This document shows, piece by piece, positions 34,520-44,352 of a stretch of 64,000 nucleotides of DNA. Numbering within the stretch: position 1 is the stretch's first letter; every line of letters starts with the position of its first letter. Source of the stretch: Carallia brachiata (lineage: Eukaryota; Streptophyta; Magnoliopsida; Malpighiales; Rhizophoraceae); NCBI GenBank assembly GCA_021464245.1, contig JADCRB010000089.1, positions 1 through 64,000 on the forward strand. Direction: 5' to 3'. Under the pieces are notes generated by a model. The model saw only the letters and a list, made by a program, of their open reading frames with translations. It made no database searches and was not told the DNA's origin. Made by a program: the position numbers and the translations under genes.

Positions 34520-35080
34520 ACAAACACATTGGTGCATCCAACCCAAAAATAAAAACAGTAGCTCAACTAAGATCTAAAGGTGATAGCAGCAGACAACGGT
34601 GAGAGCGGTGGCACCACCACCGGTGGGACGAGTGACAACATCTCTAATAGTGGAGGCTTTGTCGATGACAGTATTAGAGGTGGTACCGGCCACACTAACT
34701 GTGGCAAAGAGAACGCTGGCGACGTGGGTAGCAGCGGTACCGCTTGTCCATTTGCAGCAGGTAGCATATTGGTTCCATCTGAGGCAAACGGAGCGACAAA
34801 TTTGTGGCAACTAACGTGGCACCACCATAGTGCCAACCGGCCGCAGCGGCGAAAATGACGTCTCAAGTAGTGAAAGAGATCGCTAGACTCGAGAGGGAGC
34901 TGAAATCAATGACAAAAAGGGCCGTGGAACACACTATTGGAGTTAGATCTGGGGAGAAAACAAACTAAAAAATATGAACAAAACAATCAGGTGCAGAAAA
35001 GAGAAAAACACAGGATGGAAAGGACAATAGAGACTAGGGCAAGAGGTTGAAGGAAATGGAGAGGGAGAGGGTGAGGGTGA
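34520..35080. other. GC-richer DNA interrupted by the LTR element, left part
   Basis: A patch with Gly/Ser/Thr-rich open frames on both strands (34567-34866) followed by a GA-rich stretch. Together with 37439-37640 it would be continuous if the LTR element were absent. On the minus strand the joined sequence looks like a pyrimidine-rich leader (CTCTCTCTCTC near 37530). I see no recognisable protein. Confidence 0.4.
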
Positions 35081-35336
35081 TGTTGAAGTTAATTCAGATT
35101 CGTTATAAATTAGGATTTAGCGTTTTAGTAGAATTATAATTAGTTTGTCATGTTTTCATTATTGGAGTCGGAATATAAATTGTTAGTCTAGTATATAAGA
35201 AATTGAGAGTCACAATTTATTGTGTGACTGATGAGCATATTCATTGAGAGGTTATAATTAGTGTGTGTTTCTCATTATTGTTGTGTGACCTTATTCAAAT
35301 AATAAATTAGTAGTGTTATGTTAATTAAAACTAACA
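35081..35336 (+). repeat. 5' LTR of the TRIM/LARD-like element
   Basis: Begins TGTTGAAGTTAATTCAG and ends AACTAACA. Roughly 96% identical to 37183-37438, differing by about a dozen substitutions and no length change. Confidence 0.9.
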
Positions 35337-35337
35337 G

Positions 35338-35350
35338 TGGTATCAGAGCC
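35338..35350 (+). promoter_or_regulatory. Primer binding site, initiator Met tRNA
   Basis: TGGTATCAGAGCC, the standard plant LTR-element primer site, starts two bases after the LTR. Confidence 0.9.
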
Positions 35351-37172
35351 AGGTTAATCGAGAAGTCACCGTCACCGAGTTTTAGATCCAATTAGTTGAA
35401 AATAAATGTTGATTACGAAATTTTGTTCAGTTTGTTTGAGTTAAATGCTAGTAAAATTGTTGTTGTCAGATATCGGAAGAGATATCTGATCTAAAACAAA
35501 GAAAAAGGAGCCGTCGGAGCACCGTCGGAGCCGCAGCCGGCCGTCCACGCGCCGCCACCAGAAGCCGTTCAGTCACCGGTCACCACCATCTAAAGCGGAG
35601 ATCGCCGATCTCCCCGATTCCGGCACCCACGCAACGAAAATTTTGCCAGAAACACGCAGATCTTGATAACACCGAAAGATTCCAGTCGCCGTTTCCACCC
35701 CGATTTCGGCCTCTCCCGTCGCCACCACGCATCAGAAGCCTCGGACTTCGCCTCCCCATCCACCGATCTTCTTTCCCCCACGTCCGACGCACTGATTTGT
35801 CGTCGGAAAGTGATCGGACCAAGCCATCAGTTCTCTTTCGCTTCTGTCCCGTCGAATTAAGCAGCCCAGTAGCCGTTTTTCACGATCCCTACCACCGTTT
35901 GCCTCAAGAGTTGTCTAGAGGTCATCACCGGCCGGAGTCAGTTGGCCACCCGTCGCCGGTATAGAACGGTGGGGTTAGATTGATCGAGGAAGAAAAGAAA
36001 AAAAGAAAAAAAAAAAGGAAGTAGAGGCAGATCTGAGAAAATAAAGAAAGTGGAGTCAGATTGAAAATAAAAAAAAGGGGCAGATCGGAGAAAAAGAAAA
36101 AAATAAGGGGTCAGAATAAAATATTCAAAGGAGAGTAACAAAGAATTATTGGAAAAACAAAGATTTGATAGAATTTAAGGATTTGACAGACTTGAAAAAT
36201 ACAAAAAGTTGGAAGAAATTTGATGATCTAATAATTATGGGTATAAGAAGGAAGAAAACGAAAAGGAAGAAAAAGAGAAGGAAGAAAAAGAAAAAGAAGA
36301 AAAAGAAAGGTGGAGAGACTAATTTTAGGAATAACTTTGAAGAAGTCACGAAGAAAAAGAAGATTTGAAGTTGCAGATAATTCAGAAGTAAAGAAGAGAA
36401 TAGTTATGTGAAGTTAGAAGCGAAGAGTTTTAATTAAAGTAATAAAAATACATCAAAACAATCATGGAGGTCAAGATAATAATGAAGCAGTTAAGAAACG
36501 ATGAAGCAACAAAAAGGAGAAGGTAGAGTTGAGTTGAAGCGAAGGAAAATTTGAATTTAAAGATGATTTCAGGAGTTGAATTGAGATTTGAAATTATCAG
36601 TAATCGATAGCTAGTGAATGTTCAGATAAAAGTATTTGTTAGAGTTAATCAGAAAACTCGTGTGAGGACTTGTGGAGCTCAAAGAGCTCGGAGTTAGGGA
36701 CATGTTATGTTGAGAGTTAAGATGCTCAGTTCAGTTGAGAGTTAATGATAGCTCGTTTCAGTTTTTCCATGTATGATTGGAAAACAAACTAAGAAGTTGA
36801 GTAAAAGTACTATACAGTCTCACGGCTGCGTGTCGTGGAGAATGAAGTCTCGGACCTTATGGAAGGTCATTTGTCACAAATTCTTTCAAGGATTGAAATG
36901 TTAAGTAAGAATTGACGAAATAAAATTAACGGCCATGTTGAAATTGATGAGAAGAATTTAGAAGAATAATTGTCAAGAAGACTCATGATAATCATGTTAG
37001 TGAAGTTTTGAAAGTTTGGTTGAAGATTGTGAATCAGTTTGAAGAAGAGTTAAGGTTCCAGTTGAAATTATGAAATTGTTGATTTGATGTAGATTTCGAT
37101 GATGAAATTGAAGTTTGAAGATTTTGTTAAGCGAAGTAGATGTTGTGAATGACTGCAGGACCGAATCAGAAT

Positions 37173-37182
37173 TAAGGGAGGA
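37173..37182 (+). promoter_or_regulatory. Polypurine tract before the 3' LTR
   Basis: TAAGGGAGGA directly precedes the TG that opens the 3' LTR. Confidence 0.8.
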
Positions 37183-37438
37183 TGTTGAAGTTAATTCAGA
37201 TTCGTTATAAATTAGGATTTAGCGTTTTAGTAGAATTATAATTAGTTTGTCATGTTTTCATTGTTGGAGTCAGAATATAAGTTGTTAGTCTAGTATATAA
37301 GGAATTGAGAGTCACAATTTATTGTGTGACTGGTGAGCATATTCATTGAGAAGTTATAATTAGTGTGTGTTTCTCATTATTGTTGTGTGACTTTATTCAA
37401 TTAATAAATTAATATTGTTATATTAATTAAAACTAACA
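37183..37438 (+). repeat. 3' LTR of the TRIM/LARD-like element
   Basis: Same length and ends as the 5' copy. The next bases GGTGG match the GGTGA before the 5' LTR at four of five positions. Confidence 0.9.
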
Positions 37439-37640
37439 GGTGGGAGTGGCTGGCCGACAGCGGTAGCTAACCACCTCCGCCGACTATGAATCCGATAGAA
37501 AATGGAAGAAAGACTTCAAAGAAATTTGAGAGAGAGAGTTATAGAAAAAAAGGGTCAGGGTAGCTGTAATTTCAAGATCGAGATCATTGACTCAAGGCCA
37601 ATGAGTCCTCGCTTTCTTCCCTTTTAAAAGTAAAGAATTA
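37439..37640. other. DNA interrupted by the LTR element, right part
   Basis: Continuation of the patch at 34520-35080. It includes a GA repeat near 37530 and no recognisable coding sequence. Confidence 0.4.
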
Positions 37641-37899
37641 GAATGATGAAATAATGATAGGGAGAAATTAGGAATGTATAAAAAATTATTATAAAATAGT
37701 TATATATGGTGAAAAATTTTGTTTTAGTAATTTGATTTTTTTTTAAATCAAGATTTAAAGTAATATTAAGCATATTTAGAATAATACAAAATACATTTTA
37801 GTGTTTAATTTTTTTTAAAAAATAAATTTCTAATTGTTATTAAGAGACAAACTCATTCTTATGAGTATTTTATAGTTATTTTTTATATTCTTTTAATAA

Positions 37900-37904
37900 T
37901 ACTC

Positions 37905-37937
<33 letters not shown>

Positions 37938-37938
37938 G
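37900..37938. repeat. (TAA)n microsatellite
   Basis: About a dozen AAT/TAA units in a row, directly before a foldback-element relative. Confidence 0.85.
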
Positions 37939-37942
37939 TAAT

Positions 37943-38490
37943 AAGGGGTTAAATGTGATTTAATTGTTTTACATTTTACTTCCTCGTGATTTCAATCTAG
38001 GTACTAAATTCCTTTATACTTTTTAATTTTAAAAATTAATCCTCTTAATAGCAATTTGTTAAACCTATCAATAGAAATTTTTTACAATTGCGTTGTTTTA
38101 TGAACATAGAAATTTAATCATATCTTTAGATAGAATTTAACTATAAATACTGCATCGAACACTTGTATATCAACATCTGCAATATATTGAAAATCACAAA
38201 GATTGTGAAGAAAATAATATAAAAAACAGCTCAATTATATACTAAAATTCAAATTCAAAAATCTATGACATGTTTTTATAATTTTGGTATAAAAAAAATT
38301 AATAATTCTAAAACAATGTAATTTTAGTTAATTTTTATTAATAAATTTAATATAATATTGACTAAAGAAGTAAATTATAAAAATTAAAAACTATAAAAGA
38401 ATTTAATACTTAAATTAAAATTACAGAAAATAAAATATTTTTTTTGACAATAAAAATAAAATATAAATTAGCCAAACTACAGTAATTAAA
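37943..38490. mobile_element. Diverged relative of the 23272-24010 foldback element
   Basis: The left end AAGGGGTTAAATGTGATTTA and the following TTACATTTTACTTCCTCGTG, AATTAATCCTCTTAATAGCA match the left arm at 23281-23410. An inverted, more decayed arm is seen at 38330-38490. No duplicated arm here. Confidence 0.5.
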
Positions 38491-38798
38491 TGCACCTAAT
38501 TCTAAGCGGTTACCCTTCCCTCTGTTTTTTTCCAATTATCATTTTTTGGTAGGTGGAGTGGCATTTAGGTAATTGTAACGCAACAAAGACAATGTAGCTA
38601 ATCCAAGCCGAGTACCAAATCACATCCACGTCAGCTTGAAAGAGACAAAGAACGCCAACACCAAAAAAAACCTGTAGAAAAACCAGGGGCAAGAAAAAAA
38701 ACAAAAAGGAAAACAAAAAAAACAACGAAACCCACAGAACAAGAAAGAAGCTTTGAAGAAAACGACCCTTTTTGTTTTTTTTTTCCTCTTATTATGCA

Positions 38799-38810
38799 TT
38801 ATAAATATAA
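38799..38810 (+). promoter_or_regulatory. TATA-like box of the DUF4050 gene
   Basis: TTATAAATATAA lies about 75 bases before the first ATG of the presumed leader exon. Confidence 0.4.
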
Positions 38811-38875
38811 GTAACCCTCTGAATTTCGCTCTCTTTCTCTCCCTCATCAACCAAGCATCCTTAGATTACTCAACC

Positions 38876-38893
38876 ATGGAGATTCAGCATTAA
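38876..38893 (+). promoter_or_regulatory. Five-codon upstream ORF in the leader exon
   Basis: ATG GAG ATT CAG CAT TAA lies at the end of the presumed untranslated first exon, directly followed by a GT donor at 38895. The second leader exon probably starts at 39530 after a CAG. A complete upstream ORF so close to the cap could lower translation of the main frame. Confidence 0.4.
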
Positions 38894-39655
38894 GGTTCGT
38901 CCCATTATTAAAAATTATTGCCTTTTTCTTTTCTTTTCTTTTGGGTTGTTTTCTGTTTAGTTTATGTATGTAAAACAGATTTTCTTTCCCTTTCTTTCTT
39001 TTTGTGGTTGGGGGTTGGGAGTTAAAACTGCATTGTTGAAATTGTAAATGGGTTTGTTGGTTTATGGGATGTTGTTTTGGATTTTGGTGGGATAAGCTTT
39101 GTTATTGTTGAATTGGGCTTAAATGTAACCTTGTTTTATGTTATTGAATCAAGAAAACGAAGATTAGAATGCAAGATTGGCATTGTGGGTTTTATGAGGG
39201 AAAACAAAATTTAGGTTCTTGTGGTTAAAATCTCTTGATGTGAAGAGCGAGGATCTGGATGGAATCTTGAATTTCTCCTTTTTCTTTGTAGAAATGCAAT
39301 TTTTTTTTTTTTTTGTATTTGCCGATATGTGTGTTTATTTTGGAAAAATTGCCATCGCAGTGAAAGAATAATGGTTTAGTGATTTGAAGAAAAAGGCCCA
39401 ATGTGCTCTGTTTAATAATTCACCATGTTAAGTTATTGCTTGTAAGGAGTGAATATGAGTATGCTGTGTAAAATAGGATCCATTGTTTAGAATTCTATTT
39501 CATTTTCAACCTGTCTTTTGAACAAGCAGAGTTGTTTCTGCCAAGCAGATGTTTCGGATGTGTTTGTGCATTCCGCGTAGCCGTATCTCTTAATAACTAC
39601 CTGAGGGGACTTGTAAAGAGGACCAATTTTTGAATGGTTACTTTGTTGTTGCGGA

Positions 39656-42201
39656 ATGGAATTGTCATTCAGTTTAAGGCCAGTGGAGATGAGTTCTGGA
39701 ATTTCCCGTTCTAATGAGAAGCAATCTCCAGAGCATTCAAAGTCTGCACGTAGAGGAAACAAGCCTGTAGAGATACAAGTGAACACTTCTACATTTGTTA
39801 ATCATGGTGAGTTTGGCCTTTGGGGAATAAATTCCAGAAGCTTTGTTTACTATATTTGATATTTTATGGAGATTCTTTAGACAAAACCAACATCTCTCAG
39901 TTTTATTGGAATAGATTAAAAGTTTTTGAAGTAGATATTTCCTGTGTGCCAATACCTGCAACTGCTAGTCTTTTCATTCAGAACTTGATTTTGAAAGCTC
40001 ATTCTTCTTATAATCTGTTTTCTACTCTTAAGTGGAGTTACTTAGCACTTTTATAGGAGCATATAGAAACAAACACTAAATGCATACAAGAGCAGCAAAA
40101 TCAGCTGCTACTTCAGCTTATCTTTAGGTCAAATTTTCTGACTCTTATTTGAGGCTTTCTTTGATAGTAGTCAATCCTCCCACTGCCACAACTACAGGGC
40201 AGTGAGAATTTTTTTTTTTTTTTTCAGTGCATAAGGACATATGGAGAGAAAGTATCCCTTCCCTAACATTGCCAATTTATTTCTAACTATTGAAACTTGC
40301 GTTCCCAATGGCACGGCTGTATTTCATGTTAAATCTTATGTTCACCCGGATTCATCATGCTCACCATTGTTTCTAACTCATATTACATTGTAATAGCCCC
40401 GATCCAGGACAACTTAGGACAGGTTTTGTCACAATTCAGTCCCATTAATGAAGAGATATGACGAAATAATTGGTGGGTGTATAAGGATTATAAGGACTGA
40501 AAAATCTCCTCTCTAAAATTGAGAATTTCATTTATTGCCAATTCTTGAAACTTGAGTTACAAAGAGGGCACAGCTCTTCTCCATCATCGATCTCATTTTC
40601 ATTTGCATTCTTTCATCACCATTACTTCTGATATATTTACCCCATAAGAGTACACACCTGAGATGGCTTTAGACAGTTTTGGCGAGATTAATTCCTTGGA
40701 AGATATGACAACTTGATTAGTGGGTGTTTAAGAAGATAAGAAGACAGTATGTCTTCCATAAAATTGTTCATTTACTGTAAACTCTTGAAACTTGTGTTAC
40801 AATGATACCACGGCTCTGCTCCATCTTAAACCTTATGTTCATTTGCCTTCTTCCTTGATAGCACTCTTCAAGTACAAGTCATAGAAAACAGGATTCATGT
40901 GTAAAGCACTCTCATTACCATTTCAATCCAACTTCTTTTTTCTCCTGCCCAAAATATTTCAATATTGGAATTCTCTTTTTTGGCATGTGATCTCTTTATC
41001 TTTGTTGGATTTATGCAGATTTTCCCTTGTTTCCTGCTTATTTAGTTGTAAACAGAATGAGTTTGTAATTTCTGTACCTGTCACCGAGGTACTGTCATAT
41101 TATGGCATTAATAGTTTCTCAAAAGTAACATGTTTAATGCAAGTTGATTCCTTATATATGTTTCATAATCATTTATATTACCGAAATATTAGAAATCTTG
41201 AAGATTTAGTTTTTTTTTTTTTGCCACAATTTTTATTTTGACCACAGTTATGCTCTTCTGCTGTGCATCTGCCCTTTTCCTTTGATATAGGTCCTGACAG
41301 ATGACTGTGAATTTTTGTTAGTTCATACTATACCTTCTGTGTTTCCTTTAATTTCTTTAATTCTTTTCCTTCTTGAGAATAATTGGGCCAAGTACATTTT
41401 GCAGCCGCCATCACTTGGCATGAAAATAGAAGAAAGTGGATTGGAGATCGATCTCAACAAACCCAAAGAATGGAAAAGGATCCAATCATAAGGTACATGA
41501 TCTATTAGAGCTTCTTGAATATATTGGGATCTAGTTGGTGAATGCACATCTATTTAGCAATAGTGTTTAGAGAATTTCATGCCATTCATGAGCATGAAAA
41601 AATTTTGAGTAGCTTTTGAAGGGTGAGCTTTGGTGTGACAATAAGGTCTTTCTATTGACCTAAAGGTTGCAAGTTCGAGACAAAAAGTAAGAGAATAAAT
41701 ATCCAATTCGTAATAACGTTCAAGGATTCTTCATTGATGATCGGAGGGTCCTTGTCTTTACCATTTTATTTGTTTGCGACTCTGGTCCCTTGCCAGACCT
41801 CACAGTATGAGTCTCACACACTATAAAGCCCATTTTTTCTAGTACTGGTTGGCTTCCTTTATTAAAGCTCACAAGTCTTGTAGAGCTCTATAGTACTTGA
41901 TCTTATGGTCAGTGTATGTGAAATTTTTTCCATAACTATTCTTATCAATACGTGGAAAATTAATTATATAGATATTCTCCACAGCTGGTCAACGACCTAT
42001 GAAGAATTGCTCTCAACAAATGAGCCCTTCCCCCAGTCAATTCCTTTACCTGTAAGCTTCTTCAAATGCTCATTGAATTTGTGACAAGTATACTTTTTGT
42101 TCTGGTTTGATGTTAATGTGGGTTCCATTAAATGTTTAATTTTGCAGGAGATGGTAGATTTTCTAGTTGACATTTGGCACGACGAAGGCCTCTTTGACTG
42201 A
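39656..42201 (+). CDS. Small DUF4050-type plant protein
   Basis: Plant proteins with this C-terminal domain are small and of unknown biochemical role. Four coding exons, 39656-39806, 41405-41492, 41985-42051 and 42148-42201, all with GT-AG borders and matching phases, give 119 residues. The N-terminus is Ser/Lys/Arg-rich. The conserved part begins AAITWHENRRKWIGD, continues DPIISWSTTYEELLSTNEPF and ends PLPEMVDFLVDIWHDEGLFD at the stop. No signal peptide or membrane span. Another Met at 39692 (MSSGISRSNEK) is an equally good start and would give 107 residues. Introns 1 and 2 contain repeats and a SINE. The exon structure is clear; the family name is from memory of the EMVDFLVDIW signature. 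Confidence 0.8.
40230..40865. repeat. Three diverged tandem copies in intron 1
   Basis: Copies near 40240-40370, 40490-40625 and 40740-40865 share the order of a TGAAACTTG(C/A/T)GTT motif, a GGCTCTG/GGCTGT-like segment and an ATCTTATGTTCA or ATTTGC(A/C)TTCTT segment. They are old duplications of non-coding DNA with no ORF. Confidence 0.55.
41618..41838 (+). mobile_element. Au-like SINE in intron 2 of the DUF4050 gene
   Basis: A box-A-like TTTGGTGTGACAATAAGG is followed 30 bases later by a box B, AGGTTGCAAGTTCGAGAC, a Pol III promoter pair. The downstream part, with a CCCTTGCCAGACC segment and CACACACT, has the order seen in the plant Au SINE family. It carries no coding sequence and lies in the gene's sense orientation. 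Confidence 0.6.
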
Positions 42202-44352
42202 GAAACCGTCAGAGTCAGAGAGTTTTAGCTGTTAGTGTAAGAATTGACTGGTAGAAGGTAAAGAAAACATGCTTCGTTTACAACCTGAAAACATTCCAAT
42301 TTCTTTCATTGTCCTACTGGAGAGTAGTATGGCAGAAAGACTTCAGCTTAATTCAAAATGTTTGGCTAAGAAAAACCTTCCTGGTTGTGGAACTCACCCT
42401 GAAGTAATATACTTCTTTAATATTAGTGTGTTGATGGAGAGTTAGTGGTCCTATGAGCATGAGCTCTTCATAGCACTTTTTTTTCTTTCTTTCTTCTTTT
42501 TTGTCAGGCATAGCACAATCATTTTCTGTTACAGGGACTAGAGCAAAGGACTAGAGCAAATATCCAAGTTGTGATTGGCAGACAGAGCAATGTGAATCAC
42601 ATTTGTAGGAGGTGGGGTTAGTGTATTTGCCTCTTTAATCTTCCATATGTTAAGCCTGGATGAATATTTTTTTGAAGCATCTTCAGGACTGATGTAACAG
42701 AACTTTTTGTAGTGTTTTTTTTTTTTTTTTTTTTTTTTGTTTTTAAATCATATCTAACTCCCGTAAATTAGACTCCTAAATTGTGTGATGATGCATGCCC
42801 CTTCTGATTTGGCATTACTTGAATGGGTTGCAGCTCAATAATAACTAGAGTCCTTTAGCACTAATGGTGTGTTTGGATTTTGTTGTGGGGTGAGAAAGAA
42901 AATAGTGAGAAAGAAATGAAAAAAAAAAAGATTTTACTAATTGTTGTTTAGATATGTTAAAATTAGGTAAAAAAGAAAATATAAGAAAATAAAGTTATTT
43001 GTTTTTATATAATGAAAAATAGAGAGAAAGAAGAGTTGTATATAGTAAATGACAGGTTCCCCTCAACTATTTGTTTGAAAAAGAATAAATTAAAAATAGA
43101 TAAATTAAAAAAGCACAATTTAGTAATTCTATTAAAAATTTGACTCCTTCATTTTTTGGAGCCTCTCTCTCCAATTTGGTGAGAAAGGCTACTAGTGAGC
43201 CCATAGAAAAATAATGGGTTTATTCTCTTACGAACTTGCATGAAATCCCAACATAAGAAAATTTTTTAGTTTTCGTGTTTTTTTTTTATAATTCTTTCTT
43301 CTCTTTTCCCTTAATTTAAACGGATGGTATAAGTCTCAATTTGAGTTGGAATCAAATTAACAAAAAACAAAAACTTGATCTGTATTGCAACGATATAATG
43401 CACAAAATATCACATAAGTAGGGATCAATATTACTAATTCTATTGATAATTTCACTGTTAAGAAGAGAGGGTACCTGATTTATGGGAGAGAGAGCCCAAA
43501 AAGTTTTTTTTAATTGGACCAAAAAAAATTTGAACCACAATTCATAAGACGAGTATCTGTCATATATTTGAACATTCTTTTTCTTGTGTCAAGGTTCTTG
43601 AAAAGTATAGAGCAACGCACAAAGTGTATTTTTCCTAATTAAATTTTCGTTCTTAATAGTTTGGTTGAATAAAATGGCCCAAATAATTAAAAAGAAAATT
43701 TTTGTTGCTCGCAAATTTTTAATACATACCACTAAAAAATATAGTTATTATAATTATTACTTAGAGTTGTTCAAGTAAGTACTTATTAAAGGTCAGTGAC
43801 AAGTACTACCAATCGTTGTTATTTACTGATAAGTATCGAATGTTATCAAATTAAAGGTTTTAGATTTAAAAACTGTTAAAATATTTAATTGAATTAAACA
43901 TACTTTTTCTTTTATAATGCTGGATTATACTATAATCACTTATCATTTGCATCCCCATTTCCAAATGTGCTTCCAAGAAAAAAAAAAAGAAAAGAAAAAA
44001 AAAGCCCTAATACGTAACCCAATTAAAAGATGCCAGACAGGCACGGGCCTGGAGATGGATTCCCGACAAACGCCTTCTACAGCAAAACCGTTAAATAGAA
44101 CGCAAAGTGAGGGAAAACAAAAGTGAAACGACAACGTTTGACACAGTTGTCGCTCTTTCCCGGCAGGAGACCGAAAAAGAATCTCAGAAAACAAACGCGG
44201 AGAAGAAGATCTGATCGTAGAAATCTAATCTAATCTTACCTTCTTTTCTAAGCGAATTTTCTTACAAAATTCCCATTGCTTTTAAAAGTAAAAAAAAAAA
44301 CCTGAGGAAAAACGACTGTTTCTCTTCCAAATCTCGAGAGAGAGAGAGAGAG
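42202..44352. other. 3' flank and AT-rich spacer
   Basis: Holds the presumed 3' untranslated region of the DUF4050 gene (to about 42700), a T tract at 42715-42738, then AT-rich DNA. A patch at 42865-43210 with a TGTGTTTGGATTTTG start resembles a MITE, without a clear partner end. From 44110 the sequence becomes the VPS24 leader, ending in a GA repeat before the ATG. Confidence 0.55.

Larger units (their letters stand above)
35081..37438 (+). mobile_element. Small non-autonomous LTR retrotransposon (TRIM/LARD-like)
   Basis: Two LTRs of 256 bp each flank 1846 bp without recognisable gag or pol. A PBS for initiator Met tRNA and a PPT are present, and the 5-bp flanks are GGTGA and GGTGG, an imperfect target duplication. 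The internal part has a GC-rich patch (35500-35960) and then A/G-rich sequence. Open frames there (35580-35822, 35663-35860, 36165-36368) are compositional. It must be moved by proteins of another element. The initiator-Met PBS is common in Copia elements. Confidence 0.88.

Noticed and set aside
34567..34866. Open frames on both strands, Gly/Ser- or Pro/Ala-rich
   Set aside because: Mirror-image frames caused by GGT/ACC-rich composition; no homology recognised.
36146..36368. Lys/Arg-rich 67-codon frame
   Set aside because: Purine-rich low-complexity interior of the LTR element.
42865..43210. Possible MITE with a TGTGTTTGGATTTTG end
   Set aside because: No convincing inverted partner end or target duplication found by eye.
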